Below are positions 12,180-26,160 of a DNA stretch of 64,000 nucleotides, piece after piece. The first letter of the stretch is position 1. Each line of letters starts with the position of its first letter. The stretch is from Ptiloglossa arizonensis (taxonomy: Eukaryota > Arthropoda > Insecta > Hymenoptera > Colletidae): assembly GCF_051014685.1 (NCBI RefSeq), contig NC_135054.1, positions 10,234,001 to 10,298,000 on the forward strand. The letters are read 5' to 3'. A program made the translations under genes and the position numbers. The notes under the pieces are model-generated. The model was not told the DNA's origin. It ran no database searches and worked only from the letters and a program-made list of their open reading frames with translations.

Positions 12180-15100
12180 CGATTAATTATTAGCCAGGCG
12201 GGCACTTATTTAAGCGGCACCGTTTAATTCTATCTTAAAGGACAATTTTCACTCGCGGCCCTTTCACGCGCGACGAATTCGATTTTAATGCTTCCATTCA
12301 CTGTTCGCGAAAATACGCTCGCGTTTTCACCTTGATCGAACAATTATTATCGGCGTTGTTACTCGAACACTTCAAAATCGCGTGTAAGTTACTCGTGGAA
12401 TTTGAACTTCAATCAACGACCGTTGTAGCGTCTTTTTTTATCGAACTTTTCTGAAAATTAAAAAGGGGTTAACGTGGATTTCTTCTTCGTTTGCGAGAAC
12501 AATACGATGAACATTGTACTTACAGTATCGCGCATGTATTTTCGAACAATTGCTTATGTCGTGGTATTTTGTATTGTTGGACGATTGTCGCTAAATAAAG
12601 AATATTAGGTATAAAAGAGGAATTTATAAATAAATTGTGTCAACAGGACTGAGAAATTTTAAAGAGAATATAGATTTTGTGAATGACAAGTGTTCTGTTA
12701 AATAACTGTATAATTTTGAAAAATGTCACGAAAATTTGGGAAACAATGCTTCAATTGCGATGTATAATATAGATTGAATCGAATGACTTTATTTGCATTT
12801 AGGCTCAATATCTTTAAATAATCAAAAATTTGATTAATCTGATGATTTATCGTGCAATAAGAATCGTGCAACACTACTAGTTCGAAGATTCTTTTTTCAA
12901 TGAGTAAATAGAGAATTAAAAATAGTGGCTGTGAAGAGCACTTTTATTGGTATCTCGATTTTGCTTTCAGAATTTTTGTATAGAACAAACAAATTGCATA
13001 ATTCGTTTCAGATTCGAAATTTCGTAAAGAAGAGTTTACAAAAATAAATGAACATTTCGTTGACCTTAAATTCGACACGTTGCACAATGCTACCGTTGCA
13101 CGTTCCTCTTGCAAACAGTGCAACTTTGTACAGAAGAGTTTCTTCATAGAACCATAAATAACAGAGATATTTAAGTATTCCTATTCAAATACACAGTGAT
13201 ACTCTGGGTAGCACTCGATAGAAATGTTCTACGTTCTGAGACGGTATTGGAAGTTTCACGGTATCTCAATGATAAACGAAAAGATATAGATATGCTGAAA
13301 AAACTGTTTGTCGATGCAAAGAAAAGTATTCATGCATTATAACACTTTTCTTGCATCATCGGGCCCATTCGAACGACTCTTTTCATTTGCTACCGTTATT
13401 AATGATTCTGCAAATCTATTATCGAACGAAACGTTTAAATATCGCGTTGTATTAAGAATCAATGATTTACAATAACGAACAAATGCTTAATGTACACAAA
13501 AGAGCTATTATTTATTATTTTCCATTATTATTGAAACTAACGAAATTACTTGGAAAATGAATCATTCGGAAATAATTGATGTGTTATTTCTTATTTCTTA
13601 TTTTATTTCAAGTAAGTATTTGTACTTTACTTGTTATCTATATTTCTAATAGAAAGTGTCAATTCTTGAGTAAAACTTCCATTAAGGAATTTTTCGAACA
13701 ATAACGTATTTACTTTTCTGACATCGATCGTTTTCTGCCTAAAACAATCTAATAAAGATAAAAACAGGAGGAAGTGTAAACAAACGAGTGTCATAAAAGT
13801 TCACGAATATCGCATCTTTTCGGTCGATCCCACAAATTTTTCGAACATACTTAACTACTTGGAATTGCATTCCCCTCGTGCCTCGAACCATATAAGCCAG
13901 ACGTGTCAAACACGCGGCCCGATCTATTACATTTCGCGGCTCGCTTCACCTTTTTATTATAAGCATTATTATTTGCTCGGAACATTAATCTTTCGATATT
14001 GTAAGGTGCCAGGAACATTGAACGAACACAGTTTAACGCATCGAAGCACAGAGAATACCTAATGAAAGTAGAGTATAAAAAATCACACGAGAGCCAAGGT
14101 CGTCGTTGAAAATTGTCGTTCGATAAAATTGAACACAAAGAGAACCGTGTGGTAAAAAAACCCGTTCTTAAAACATAATTCCAGCGAATCGATAGCACGA
14201 CGATTATGTACGCAATTGTATCGATAATAAATTTACGATTAAAAACAAACGTTACGAAACGAACGTTCTACTTGCTTGAAAACAGGAAACTTGGATTAAT
14301 TTCGATGAATATCGCAAATTCGAAGGACAACTTCACCTTCTCGTTCGATCATACCGAAAGATACACTTGCCAGTAGATTAAACAATTCCGATAATAAATC
14401 CGATACCTGGCGAAATGAGTACGACCACAGTTAAGAACGAAGAAACTTTAAACCCCGGACAATCGAATAGCATTACAAAACGTAAGAGTCAATTCCTCTT
14501 GATACCTCCGAAATTGATTGTTGTAACCTGGTAAGGGCTGGTTCGATTATCGACTTAAAAAATGTCCTCGACTTCCAAGATCGGTCGCATTAATTCAGCC
14601 ACGTCTGTATTGAATCGACAATCGGGTCAAAGCGGTCTCGCGAAATGTACCATTCTTCGCTAGCTCTTGTCACCGGTACGCGTCAAGCACACAAAAACGG
14701 ATTAACCAGGAACTAGTTTGATGTCCAACGCACGAGCACTCGACGGGGACAACTACTTCCAGTTTGCGAATCGATTAGGAACGCCGGAATTCTGAAGTCG
14801 AGGGTTGCGATCGAACGTTCCCTGCGATCATTTACGAAACGGCCCTTGCCTCGCGAAGTTAACTCGACGCTGGAAGGTTCTCCCCGTAGTCGGGAAGATC
14901 GGCGAACGAGCCGAGCGAGATCCTTAAAAGCGAAGCATCATCGACTCCCGGCCATTAGTTTCAAACTTCCCCGTGGAATCTGACTCGAGACAGGACTGCC
15001 TTCGGTCGAGAGCATTTAGTAAACTCGCGAACTCCGCGGAGAATCGGCTGTTCTTCCACCAACCGTTATGAGTTCGCACGATTCCCGTACAAGCGGACAG

Positions 15101-15367
15101 ATATCCGCGAACGCGAACGTACCGATGATCGGGACACTCGTACTCTTTCGTTTTTACGTAGCGAGCGTCGACACCCCGGCTACGAGTTCGCTGTTTCGTG
15201 ACTTACGTGGTGGGGGTTTGTTTAACCCGCGAGGTTAGAACGCGGCCCGCTTTCTGGTAGTTCGGCTTCAACGAGCAGCTACGAGTGCTTGCGGTCAATA
15301 AGACAAATATACGGGGAAAGAGAAATAAGGATCTCCTCGTGTTGTTCGCCGAGACGAAGGATCGTAA
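12180..15367. other. Intronic DNA; GC-richer block 14400-15360; no gene seen
   Basis: From 12180 to 14400 the sequence is mostly AT-rich. The block 14400-15360 is CpG-rich with no splice-flanked open segment, and ends at the 195-bp tandem duplication. Confidence 0.5.
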
Positions 15368-15700
15368 CTGGTGTCGGAGATCGTTGCTTGTACGTATAAC
15401 GCTCGAAACTCGTGCAACATGATTTCTCCACTTATTGAGAAAATTATACATCGTGTTTCTTTTTATCTATATGGAAACGAGCACACTTTTTGTAAATGTC
15501 TCGAATTTAGCTGGACAGTGTGCGATGGTTTGATTTTTGGAAGGTTTGTATATAGAATATATCTGGTGTCGGAGATCGTTACTTGTATATAAACCGCTGG
15601 AAATGCAACACGATTTTTCCACCTATCGAGAAAATTATCCACCGTGATTCTTTTTATCTATATAGAAATGATAGATATGATAAACGAGAGCAAATTTTCA
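15368..15700. repeat. Tandem duplication, 195-bp unit, about 1.7 copies
   Basis: The unit start ctggtgtcggagatcgtt recurs at 15368 and 15563. The following blocks (cttgta, tgcaacatgattt / tgcaacacgattt, gagaaaattat, tctttttatctatat) stay collinear. The second copy fades by about 15700. No coding potential is shared between copies. Confidence 0.85.
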
Positions 15701-18180
15701 ATAAATATCTCGATCTTAGTTAAATTTTAAAATACAATAAAATATCTATGATACATTGTAAAGTACAATATAATGTAAATATTTTTTCACTTAACAAACG
15801 GTTTCCAAGTAATTCTGCTGAGAGATATCGGTGGACCACCTGGTATTTACAATATTTAGAAAAAATCGGATAAAATCTACTTCACTAAATAATATCGTAA
15901 TTATAAATCTAGGTTTGCATCAATTATTTCTACCGATAAAGACGCAAAAGTTACGATTTCGATTAAATTACTAGTATTCAACGCGGCGTGCTTTGTTTTT
16001 TTATACGATGTTAGAATAAAAAATCGTCGCAGTCGCGCGTACGTGAATTTGATTTTCTTACGAGAATCAGAGTAGCACACATTCGTGACTCGTGGAAGCG
16101 AACGTGTTAAGAAATACCCCCTGTTGCGACACAAAGTAACCAGACGATACTTTCGAAAACTCTCGCGTCTCGGCGTACGTTTATTATCGTTTGTACATCG
16201 TAACCTGAGATTCTCGAATAGCTGTATGCCTCGCGTGTCGTTGTTCCTCTGGACACGGGACATTCGTATTAATTTATTTTTTAAATCTGTTTCCATGGAT
16301 CTCGGAACAGTGTCTACGCTATGGAGGAAAGAACGAGTTCCTTCTCGTTTCGTCGACACGCAGCACCGAACATTGTTGCATCGAACGAACCGATGTTCCA
16401 TTTGAATGAAAATATATCCGCCACCGGTGTGGAATATCGATCGATGAGAGAACCTGTACGCCATCAGGAGTAATTCTCGCTTTCAAATGACTATTTTAAC
16501 TCCGAATTCAAATAATGGAGTCATTCCCACCGCTGTTTTTTGTTTCTTTAACGTGACCCATCAATTCGTGTAGCTGGCAACTGTGCAGCGTATCTCATTC
16601 ACTTTCCTCGTCGAACGGTTCGCGCTTGACTGGGTCTCAGCTCGAGATAAAAATCGCCGTCTGCTATCCTGCTTTCGAACGGACCAGCGATCTCGATTTT
16701 GTAACTGGAAAGCGGGAATTACCGTGCACGATGCGGATGTAGTTAAAAAAAAACGAAATGGACTGTTTCTTTTAAAGAAGCCAAAAGTACGAAATAACAT
16801 TCGTTCGTTACAGAGTTCTGGTTTTAAGAATATTAATTTTGAAAGTTTGCACGGGACGCGTGCAATCGAGTACATCTCCGTTAACGTGTCTGTATATTAT
16901 GCACTATTACTACTTGAGTCGAATGTAAACATTAGCGATAGGACCGATCGTTTTTTCGTACCAAACTTACGGAAATATGCAATTTAAGTATTCAATAGTC
17001 TCGTTAAGAGAATATGTTCGACAAGTTTGATGCATAATTGTATTCGCAATTAATCTAAACTAAAAAACGCGATGGAAACATTTATAAATTTGAAGATCGA
17101 AGCATAATTTAAAACAATAATAATGATTATCCTGAAATAATGATTCGTAAACGAATATAATTGATACTTCAAATATTAATTATCATGCTGTATTTGCATT
17201 TTTATTGCATCTTAACTTTGTGAAGATCATTTTATTTTTTTCGTGAATAATCAACTTTAACGAGATGGAAAATTCATAGAAAATTATGGCACTAGTTTTG
17301 AAAAATGAAAAATCGTTCGAATGTACCATGTAAAAAATAATGGGAAATCTTAGACTGATTAATTATCTAGAAGATTTATCCAAAATTATTCAAATATTCC
17401 ACAATTTTGATAAAAGTTTAACTTATTATACATATATTCTTGTGTATCATAGTCTTCTTGAGGTCAGAATTACATTTGATGAATGGTATCGATGCTACAA
17501 GCAGCAATAACGTGCACCTTTTACTAACATTAATGACATCTTATGTTGATACTTGTTCGATGTATTAGAATTAACGAACGTGTCATTAAATTGTTAGTAA
17601 ACTTTAACGATAACATGGAATTATCTACTTTAACTTATATTAATTAATTGGAGCGTAGTAAGATTGGCAGAAAACGGATAACGCAAGTAGAATTTTCCAT
17701 CGCAAGTAGAAGAAACGAACTATGGTCAGACGTGACGTACTCAATCGCACGCTTGTTCCGCGAAATTTCAAAACCTCGTATCGAACAATTTCGATCGACA
17801 TTTTGGATATCTTTTCTCATCACGATTCCCACCACAATCGGTCTATAATCCTCTGTCGTCTCCAAGACACAATCATTATCCTTCGATGCATCGTTTCGTA
17901 CCTTATGAGTCACCCTCGTCACCCAATCGCGATTACTACCGCGACAGACCCCTCCGGGGCAAACATAAGTCATTCGTCTTCTAAAAATAACAGCTGCTAG
18001 AAATAAAAACACGCGTTCGTCGTTAAACAAATTCGAGAAACAACTAACTTTCGAATCTTAGACATTCGTCTTCGCGCGATACGCAAGAAGAAGATCGACG
18101 CGAACCGTTCATCGTTCGTCGATCCGTAAAAGGCTAAGTAATTATTCACAATCCCGGCGATTCGCTTCTAAATGCCATAA
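15701..18180. other. AT-rich intronic DNA, nothing recognised
   Basis: A 187-codon antisense frame at 15901-16464 overlaps a 106-codon sense frame, and neither product shows a recognisable motif. I treat both as chance. Confidence 0.5.
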
Positions 18181-19560
18181 AAAGCTTCATTGAATCCACT
18201 CTCCCCTCCCGACCCTATACTCGAAAGGTTAACGACACCCGCCACACAACAGCCCCCAATAAATATCCTTTAAGGCAACTCTGAATCGACTTTCCAAGGC
18301 TGTGCGTCTTTCAAACCTCCCGTGGAACACCTACCGAAAGAAACTTGGGCATTAATCAAAGACAGAACTTCATAAGTTCGGCGCCGCCATTGAAATCGCG
18401 AGACTCGCCAGCAACGGTGGTAATCGTTGTTAAAACGACCCCCTACCCCCCGTCACCCTTTCTTGCGTTTCTTCTCTCCGTCCCGTCTTCTTGTCTCCTC
18501 TTTCCCACCGGGCAGCCCGCCGAAAGTGTATCCGTGAACGGAGTCCCGCGGAACGATACAACCGGCAAGGATCAACGACAGAGCCCGCTACCACGCCTTC
18601 GGTAAGAACCACCGCTATCTATACCGATCCTTTCTTCGTTGCTCCCTCGGCCAGTTAGCCCGGGTCTCTCGCTCGATTCGCTAGAAATCTTTCTTTGGCT
18701 AATGCAAGAACTGTGTTCCCACTGTAGCTCGCAGCCGCCTACCTTCCGGCGGCCATATACCCGGCGTACATACACGTTCGGTCGGTTATAGGCAAGAGCG
18801 GTGGGTAGACTCGGAGAGGCCAGGATACCGTGGGAAACGCGCATTTACAAGTGCAACTCACCACAGGGAGACTCGGGGACCGACGAGACCCGTTTCCCTC
18901 GTTCCTTTTCCACCTTTCTATATAATTCTCGCGAACTGCGCCACGTTCCCCGCGTTACATTGAGGAATTTCAGCCGTGAGAAACGTTCGAGGAAAACTGC
19001 AGCTCCTTCTGGATACCATCGGCCCTTATCGGGACTCGCCGCCCGAAAACCGATCGTTCTCGGGCGAGCGGTGGGGGTAACGCTTCCGGCCAATACGACA
19101 TTGACCACGGTCAGGGGTGAGCGATGCAACCGGGGTCGCAGGCAGATATAATTATCTTCGCTGGCGGGAGCATATCCACGGACAGTACAAGGGTCGCGCT
19201 TTCAACACGCAGGCGAGAAACTGGAGAACAAAAGGTGGGGGGTACAATATTGGTCGTCCCGGCTCGTGGACCTCGGACGCTTCTCTTTTGTTAGGAATCT
19301 TATGGAAAAAGAATTTTATCACCGCTTTCTGCAATTTCGATTTTTATTTCGTTATTCGTTCGCCGAGCAACGGGTTTTCGAGGTTTTTGCGAGCGTACCT
19401 CTTGCCTCGAAGAAGAAAGGGAAGGAACATTTTTTCTTTTTTTTTTCTTTTCTTTTTCCGTACAAGAGAACTATAATTCCAGACCCGGCGATTGTTGTAG
19501 ACGAAGTGGATGATTTGTTAACGATAATTTCAACGATTGCTGAGCTTTACCGAAGATAAT
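18180..19560. other. CpG-rich island around the 18516-18601 candidate exon
   Basis: The island is among the most GC-rich in the window. Apart from the candidate exon it has a tctatataa at about 18917, which could be a TATA box but has no supporting start site, and a T/C tract at about 19430-19460 ending in acaag. It could be an internal promoter or enhancer of the long gene (inference). Confidence 0.35.
18516..18601 (+). CDS. Candidate 86-bp exon in a GC-rich island
   Basis: The segment follows an unusually long pyrimidine tract (about 18440-18510) ending in gggcag, and ends at a gtaagaac donor (18602). Two frames are open across it. The frame compatible with the RRM exon (split codon G+CC) gives RRKCIRERSPAERYNRQG and further residues, ending in phase 0. 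The other gives PAESVSVNGVPRNDTTGKD and further residues, ending in phase 2. Neither matches a family I recognise, and neither supplies the missing last RRM strand. It could be an alternative exon, an exon of an overlapping transcript, a noncoding RNA exon, or chance. The splice signals are the strong part of the case. Confidence 0.42.
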
Positions 19561-22500
19561 GTTCGTTGGGCAAAATACAATTCGGTATAATTCGATACGC
19601 TTTGAACACGTGCGAAATGGAAACATTCGTGAAATGAAAGCATTCGTGTTTCTCGTTATAGAGATTTTTATTTCGTCGGTTATTCTTTGGGTCTGTTACA
19701 CGGTCGATTTTGAAAATATATAGAAACACATTACTTCGTTAATTGTATGTACTGTATCGTTTTCCGTCAATTTCAAATTACAAATTGATATACGATATAA
19801 ATGCCTCGTGATAACGATTTTCAGTTATTATATTGTAAGGAATTTTACGCAGTTGTTCATGAAATCAACTGTTTCGTACGCAACGATTTAATGTTAATAG
19901 AGAAAGATGCGTAAGTAACTTAAATATTTTTACATCGACAATTTTCTTTCGATCGTCGATCAACGTTATTGGTTAAACAAAAATACAAACGAAATTTCGT
20001 TAAATACTACTTTGGTTATCCATTGAACTTGAATAAATATGAAAATCTTCAGATTTAGAAAATAATGTCAGTCTACAGTTCAATCGATCGAAACAAGGAA
20101 AATCTAATTTCATTTTTTTTTTTCAATAAAAAAGTGTAGTATTCAAAGTATTACATCTACAAGCTTGTCTTCTGTTTCTCATAATTTTTTCAATTTAGAA
20201 ATTTTAGTCAAAAGTTTCCTAGAATATTACGAAACAAACGAAATGCAAAAATATCAATTATTTTGGTCACTTATAATAAGGAACCTTCCTTGGAGAATTT
20301 TAATTATTCTTTTTTTTTTTAAATAGTAAAGTAAAATTATTGCAAGTTGTAGTAAAAATAAAAATTCATGAGTTCCTGTTCATGAAAATTCCGCGAGTGA
20401 AATAAAGATCGGTAATTTATCGGGAAGTGCAAGAGAAGCAAAGAGAGAAAATTTAGGGTCTCGACGATTTAACTTTAAAAATGTTCATTGTATTCATCTT
20501 TAAACACAGGATGTAAATGAAATCGCGTGACGATATTATACGCTTATTTTGCATTATATAGTGCTCGGAATTTGGTATGCATCTCGCATTTTCCAGAAAC
20601 GCGCGGTTGAATATTTTAGGTCGGTATTTATTAGAATATATCATGTATGAGAAGTTTTACTGGCGCTTCCTGTCATTTTATGTGACATACTCCACACTTT
20701 ACATCGGCCTGGATATATTCAAGTGTCACGTTTACTACCTTTAAAAGATGGCAAAAGGTTATCCACGACGATACGGCGTGGCGATGCACTTTGTCCCGAA
20801 ACTTCTAAATAAATTATTACTCAAAGTAAGCAGCAATCAGCAAATTGCCGATACCAGGAATACTGGTACTTTCTACCCCGATATCTTGAGCCACACACGA
20901 AATACAATTTTGGAGTTACCTTTCAGCAACGGTATAAGTTGATTGATTTTTTCCATAACATTTTCACGGGTTATCGAGCAGAACGCAATATTAACAGTTG
21001 CATTCGCGTATTCTCAGGTTATAAGTACTATCTGTATAGAAAATGAGTAATATTTCTTTAGCTTTGTTCAAGTTTGTAAATTGAAATTACAATTCAACGT
21101 TTTGTTTTTCCGATGCAACGTTGGGAACTATTGCAGTTGCAAGAATCTGCTAGGGAGAAATGGTTTACGACTTTTCTTTAGAAAGATGATGTACGTGCGA
21201 ATAAAATTTGTTTATATACTGACTCTAAATTCACAATCGACCATAATTACATTTATTTGATAACGATATCGCGTACGTATCCAGGTTTGTTTTTTGGTTA
21301 AGTTTACGAGACATAGTGATAAAATTGCTGCAAGTTTCATATACACTCTCCCCACTTCATACCTTAATTATGGGTGTACTTACCTTGAGTCTTCGTCGAT
21401 CGATATACACATCGTTATCTTTGGCATCGTTCTTTTTGGAAGAATATGCATTCTATTAAAATATTTATTTTTCATTACGATAGAGTTATGTAAGTTATGA
21501 GACGTTATTTTTAACGTTACAACCGAGCTTTTTATATTGTAACGCGTATTTTACACGTACGATATACAGACATACAAATGACAACATACAAGCGAAAATG
21601 ATGTATCATTTATTAAATTAATGTTTTCGACTTTGTACTCTTTCTAAAGATTGAGACTTTTATTAATATTTGCAATACATAGTTCTTTTTACTGAATTTT
21701 ATAAGCAGTGAATTGTTCAACAATTATTAAATGCATAATAATGTGTTTGCTCAATACGTTCAAAGAAAATTAGAACAATTTTGCAAAGAATAATTGACTC
21801 GATGTATCGTATCGATGTAAATGATTGAACTTGTTTGTACCTGTAACAGTTATCGCGAAAGTGTGTTAAAACATCGAAAAGTAATTTCATTCATCAAACT
21901 TGAGTTAAAGCAGCTATAAAAAATACACGTCATTTATTTTTGATCGTTCCACAAACTTGCAAAGCTTTATCGAAACCGGTATTGGAAACTTTGCGAATGT
22001 TTCTCGCAGATAAAGTAATTCTTTATTAAAATAATTTATCAAGAAACTATTTATTAAAATAGTTACCTGACTGCTGAATTAATGTGTAAAATTTAATTAT
22101 TCTACTCTTTTTTTCCGCGAGCGTTAACTTAGAAATTCACTTTACGGGTACGTGAAGGCAAATTAAACACTACCCCAGTAAAATAATTATTGAAACTCTC
22201 GTACCACTCAGGTACGTAATTCCATTACAAACTTAATCAAACTAATTATTGCGCTATCACATTGTATACGAATAATTCATGTTTCTTGAAATGGCGTGCA
22301 TCGTACACTTAACACCCAAATTTATTTACGCACCGTTTCGTTGAAATTTCGCAAACTTTTCGTCGAGCTTTGCATCATACAGGACACACATGCACGCGTT
22401 TATCCAGTGAACAATAATTACTTTGCAAATTGAATTCAATCGATTCCGTGGAAGAACGGAGAAGGAAAAAATGGATCGCGTTTCACTGTTAATTTCGATT

Positions 22501-25500
22501 ATGCGCTCGCGGGGATTGGATTTCGATTGAAAAAGGAAAACCGCGCGATCATTAAATATGAACGCAGCAAGAAATTGGAAAGTATCGGCGATTATCGGTT
22601 CTCGACACTTCGTGAGAATGTGGGTCACTTGTAACACGTCGAATTCAACGTGCACATCTAGCAGGAGAAAGAGAAAGAAAAAGAAAAGCAGAGAGAGAGA
22701 GAGAGGGGGATGATTTATTATGCTAATCTCATTATGGATTAATGTGCTGATTTACGATGCCACCGTCCTTTTTCATTCGGTAAGCTATACGATGGCTCCT
22801 GTCGGACGTCATGGACTTACGTAAAATCATAGATGTCTACATAAGCCGCCGCTGAAGTAGGATTTTCGCGAAAAATGTTTAGATATTCGGAGGAGAAACT
22901 GTAAAGACCCGTGGAATATATGTTCCACGGAACGAACGGGTAGAGTACCGTGAAATATTCCCGTTGCAGCTAGCCTTGCACTAGAATATGTACATCGTAT
23001 TTGATCTAACAGGCGAGAGAAATATTTGTTACTGCACAGTGTCAATATTGCATAGGTCAATGACTGGCCTCTATACTAGACACATTGATCATATTTGAGT
23101 AGTTGGATACCAATTTTACCACCTCAAAGGTATACAATTACAAATTCAATACCTTACATAGGTGCACCAAGTTTCTTAATTTTAGGATAGTTTGGTTAAA
23201 CATTCTAACGTACTTGATCTGGTAAGGGTTTCCTTGATCTCAAGAGTAATTTTTGTAAATACGAATAACATACTTTTCTTTCTTTGTATGTTAGAAGTTT
23301 TCAATTACTGCATACATCTTACAAATTTATTACTTATTATTAATATTATATACGCATTACGTATATTTACTAATTTGTTTTACACCTTATTTTTCGATAC
23401 AATGCGAGATTTGTTTCTTAACATTGCACTTGTGCATATTTCTTTAGATTACTCGTAGACTTTTTCGTTACGAAATCAAAATCAGGTTATGATAAAGTGG
23501 AAGGAACCTTTGTTCGTTGTATAAGCTTTGAGTTTGACAATGCGTTGACAGTTGTAGAATGAGTTAGATAAAAAGTAGACACAGAGTTAGCACAATAGGT
23601 GCTGTATTTTTATTACAGAAAAAAGTACTATGTTCGAAGTGTTTAAAACTTTTTTCATGAGGGGATACCTCGAACAATAAGATCGAAAGTGTTTTATCGT
23701 GATAAAATGCTTGACTCGACTCATGATTCGAGAGATTTTTTCATTAATTCTTATCGAGCCAAAAGTTCGCGTAAATGTGCAGAAACTTCTGAAACAACTT
23801 ATTATAGTATTTTCTTCTTTTCCCGCGAATAAGTGGAAACGATCATTTTTTAAAAACCTATTTAGGTATGCTTTTACTGATTAACGTATTACGATGTAAA
23901 TGCAGGAAATCATTAGAGAAATCGCGTGAGTGAAACACATTTGTGTCCTTCATTTTAAAACACACTCCAATTTCATTATTTGATTCATTTTCCCGTACGA
24001 ACACATAAACGTGGCCTCTCATTTATATTGTATCTCGAGATAAATGTAAAGAGTCATCACGTTTTTACTATTAAAAACTTTTGTTTACGTTGGATACCAT
24101 CGAATAAGGTTTACGTGGCAACGTTTTAACAACCACCGGTGTTTCTTTCTATTGCATAATAGATCGTAACAATACCTTGTGACCGCGTAAAAATTCTGAA
24201 ACGAAACGAATAGGAAAACGAACAATCTTGCTAGAAATTTATGGACTTGAAAGAGGGAACGAGGAAGTTTATATATTTATTTGCTTATACACGCAATGCC
24301 TAAAGTATTCATATATTCAGCAAATGTTTGACTCCACAGAAAATTGCTACATACACGTGCCATTTAGTGGCGTATTAATTAATAATTGAACAGTGTGCCG
24401 CGGTATATGAATAATTCATAATTAAGAGTCATAATTTTCAGATATCATCGTTCCGTGATACAAATGCATAAACAAATATCACGCGGCAGACATATTTCTA
24501 ATGTAAAGTATTTTTTAATTAAACATCCAAAGGCTTTAACTTTGAATTCCCGGTTAACGAAAAATTACTAGAGTTCGAAATGTGTACATCGGAAAAATAA
24601 ATGCAGATTATAACGTTCTATTAAATGTACGGCTTTACTCGAGTAAAGAGAATATATAATATCCGCGTAAATTATAAAATTAGTTACTAGCGAAAATTTT
24701 AAACAGTGTAGTGTAGACGAATATAAAATAACGTGAATTTACACGAGACTTCAATTTCTCGTAATTCGGTAGGTCTGATATATTTAAAAAAATTAGAGAC
24801 TTGGCGCGATAATGTTCTCGAAAATAATTCATCGTAATTTACATTTTACGATTGTATGTTCGTAATAACTGTGTTTCTGGCCATTGAACTAGCGGGGAAA
24901 TATAATCCGTTACTCTTTTCGTGAAACCTAGAATAGGTATTTTATAAATGCTTTTTTTTTATCTTGCTAAAAATACGCTTATATTATATTTCGGACAGAT
25001 ATCAAATTCGAACTGAAAGCAACTTTCGAAACAAAACGTGCTTTCTCGAACAAAATGCACGTGCTTGTTAACGGTGGCGCGCATGATAACCAGTATACTC
25101 ATTAAAAGTGAAGGGAAACATTTCATCCTGATTCGTTGTAATTTCGACTCGTGGGAATTATCTGTCGAGATAAAACATTCTCCGGTTTATATTCTATTTT
25201 AGAATTATGTAACGCGGATCTGTATGGAATTATATTTCATATTGTGCAATTGGATTAATTATATTCGTACGGTAACGAGATCAGAGTAGATGCAATGGAA
25301 CAAAAACATCGTGCACACGTTTCTCAAAATAATGCGCGATTCTAAATATTGCGAGTGTCTAATTGTCGCTCGAATTATTGCAAACTTCGACGTAAAGTAT
25401 CGGTTATCGTTGCGTTTCCATTGGCTATTTCTCCATTGAGTCAATTATTGAGCACGTAATATCAAATTTATTTCGATTTGTATATCTCTCTCATTTGGAA

Positions 25501-26160
25501 CAATAACCTTGATTCGTTTATCATTACTACGCGAACTCGTTACAAGCTCACTTTTGACTTTGAAAAATAGTATATTCGTGTGTTTAACTATTCCTACCAA
25601 TACATGTTTTGATAAACGTGAGACGTCTTTTTGGAAATGAAACTCGTTAACGATTCGGACCAAGGATCATGTAACAAATAAAGTCGAAAATATTTTGTTA
25701 CAACGATACCCTTGAATCAGCTAATCGTAAACACAATCCTATTAGCGGGAATTTTATCAATGAACGTGAAGGAAATTGATGTCAATCGTACTCCGTTTTT
25801 ACTCTACTTTATACGAGTTATCGCGTACCGTGACAATTGGCGGTGAATTTATTTAAAAATCAAGCTCTTCAACGACTCGAATGTGTGTATCGAAATATCG
25901 CTGAGCGAATTTTCGAAAATAAATTGAATCGTATCGCAGAGACATCGATAAATTAATACAGTGACAGGAAAGTATCACAGAAGAAGACTGCCACTCTGCG
26001 AATGATCAATACTTTTCGCGTGTATGTAGGTATCCTCCTCGAATAGAATTTACTTGGACAAAACACAAAGGCTTACGAAATAACCCGATTTATCCGAAAT
26101 AACATTCAATCTGTGGTTATTCGAGTGAACAATACCACACGCGGACTTGTGTTTGATTAT
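19561..26160. other. 6.6 kb of AT-rich intronic DNA
   Basis: The stretch contains only short chance frames and the (GA)n tract at 22662. A caag followed by gtaagtacacc on the - strand near 21372 is a good donor match, but no exon could be paired with it. Confidence 0.55.
22662..22710. repeat. Purine-rich (GA)n microsatellite
   Basis: A GAAA-rich stretch passes into an uninterrupted GA run and then a G run, about 50 bases of pure purine apart from one C. Confidence 0.9.

Noticed and set aside
12122..12195. Acceptor-like cgtttgacag shortly after the RRM exon with a short frame to a stop
   Set aside because: It would join the RRM exon in frame but give only seven more codons; the sequence does not resemble the expected last RRM strand.
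15901..16464. 187-codon antisense frame
   Set aside because: Product is Arg/Thr/Ser-rich with no domain, overlaps an open sense frame, and has no splice or promoter context.
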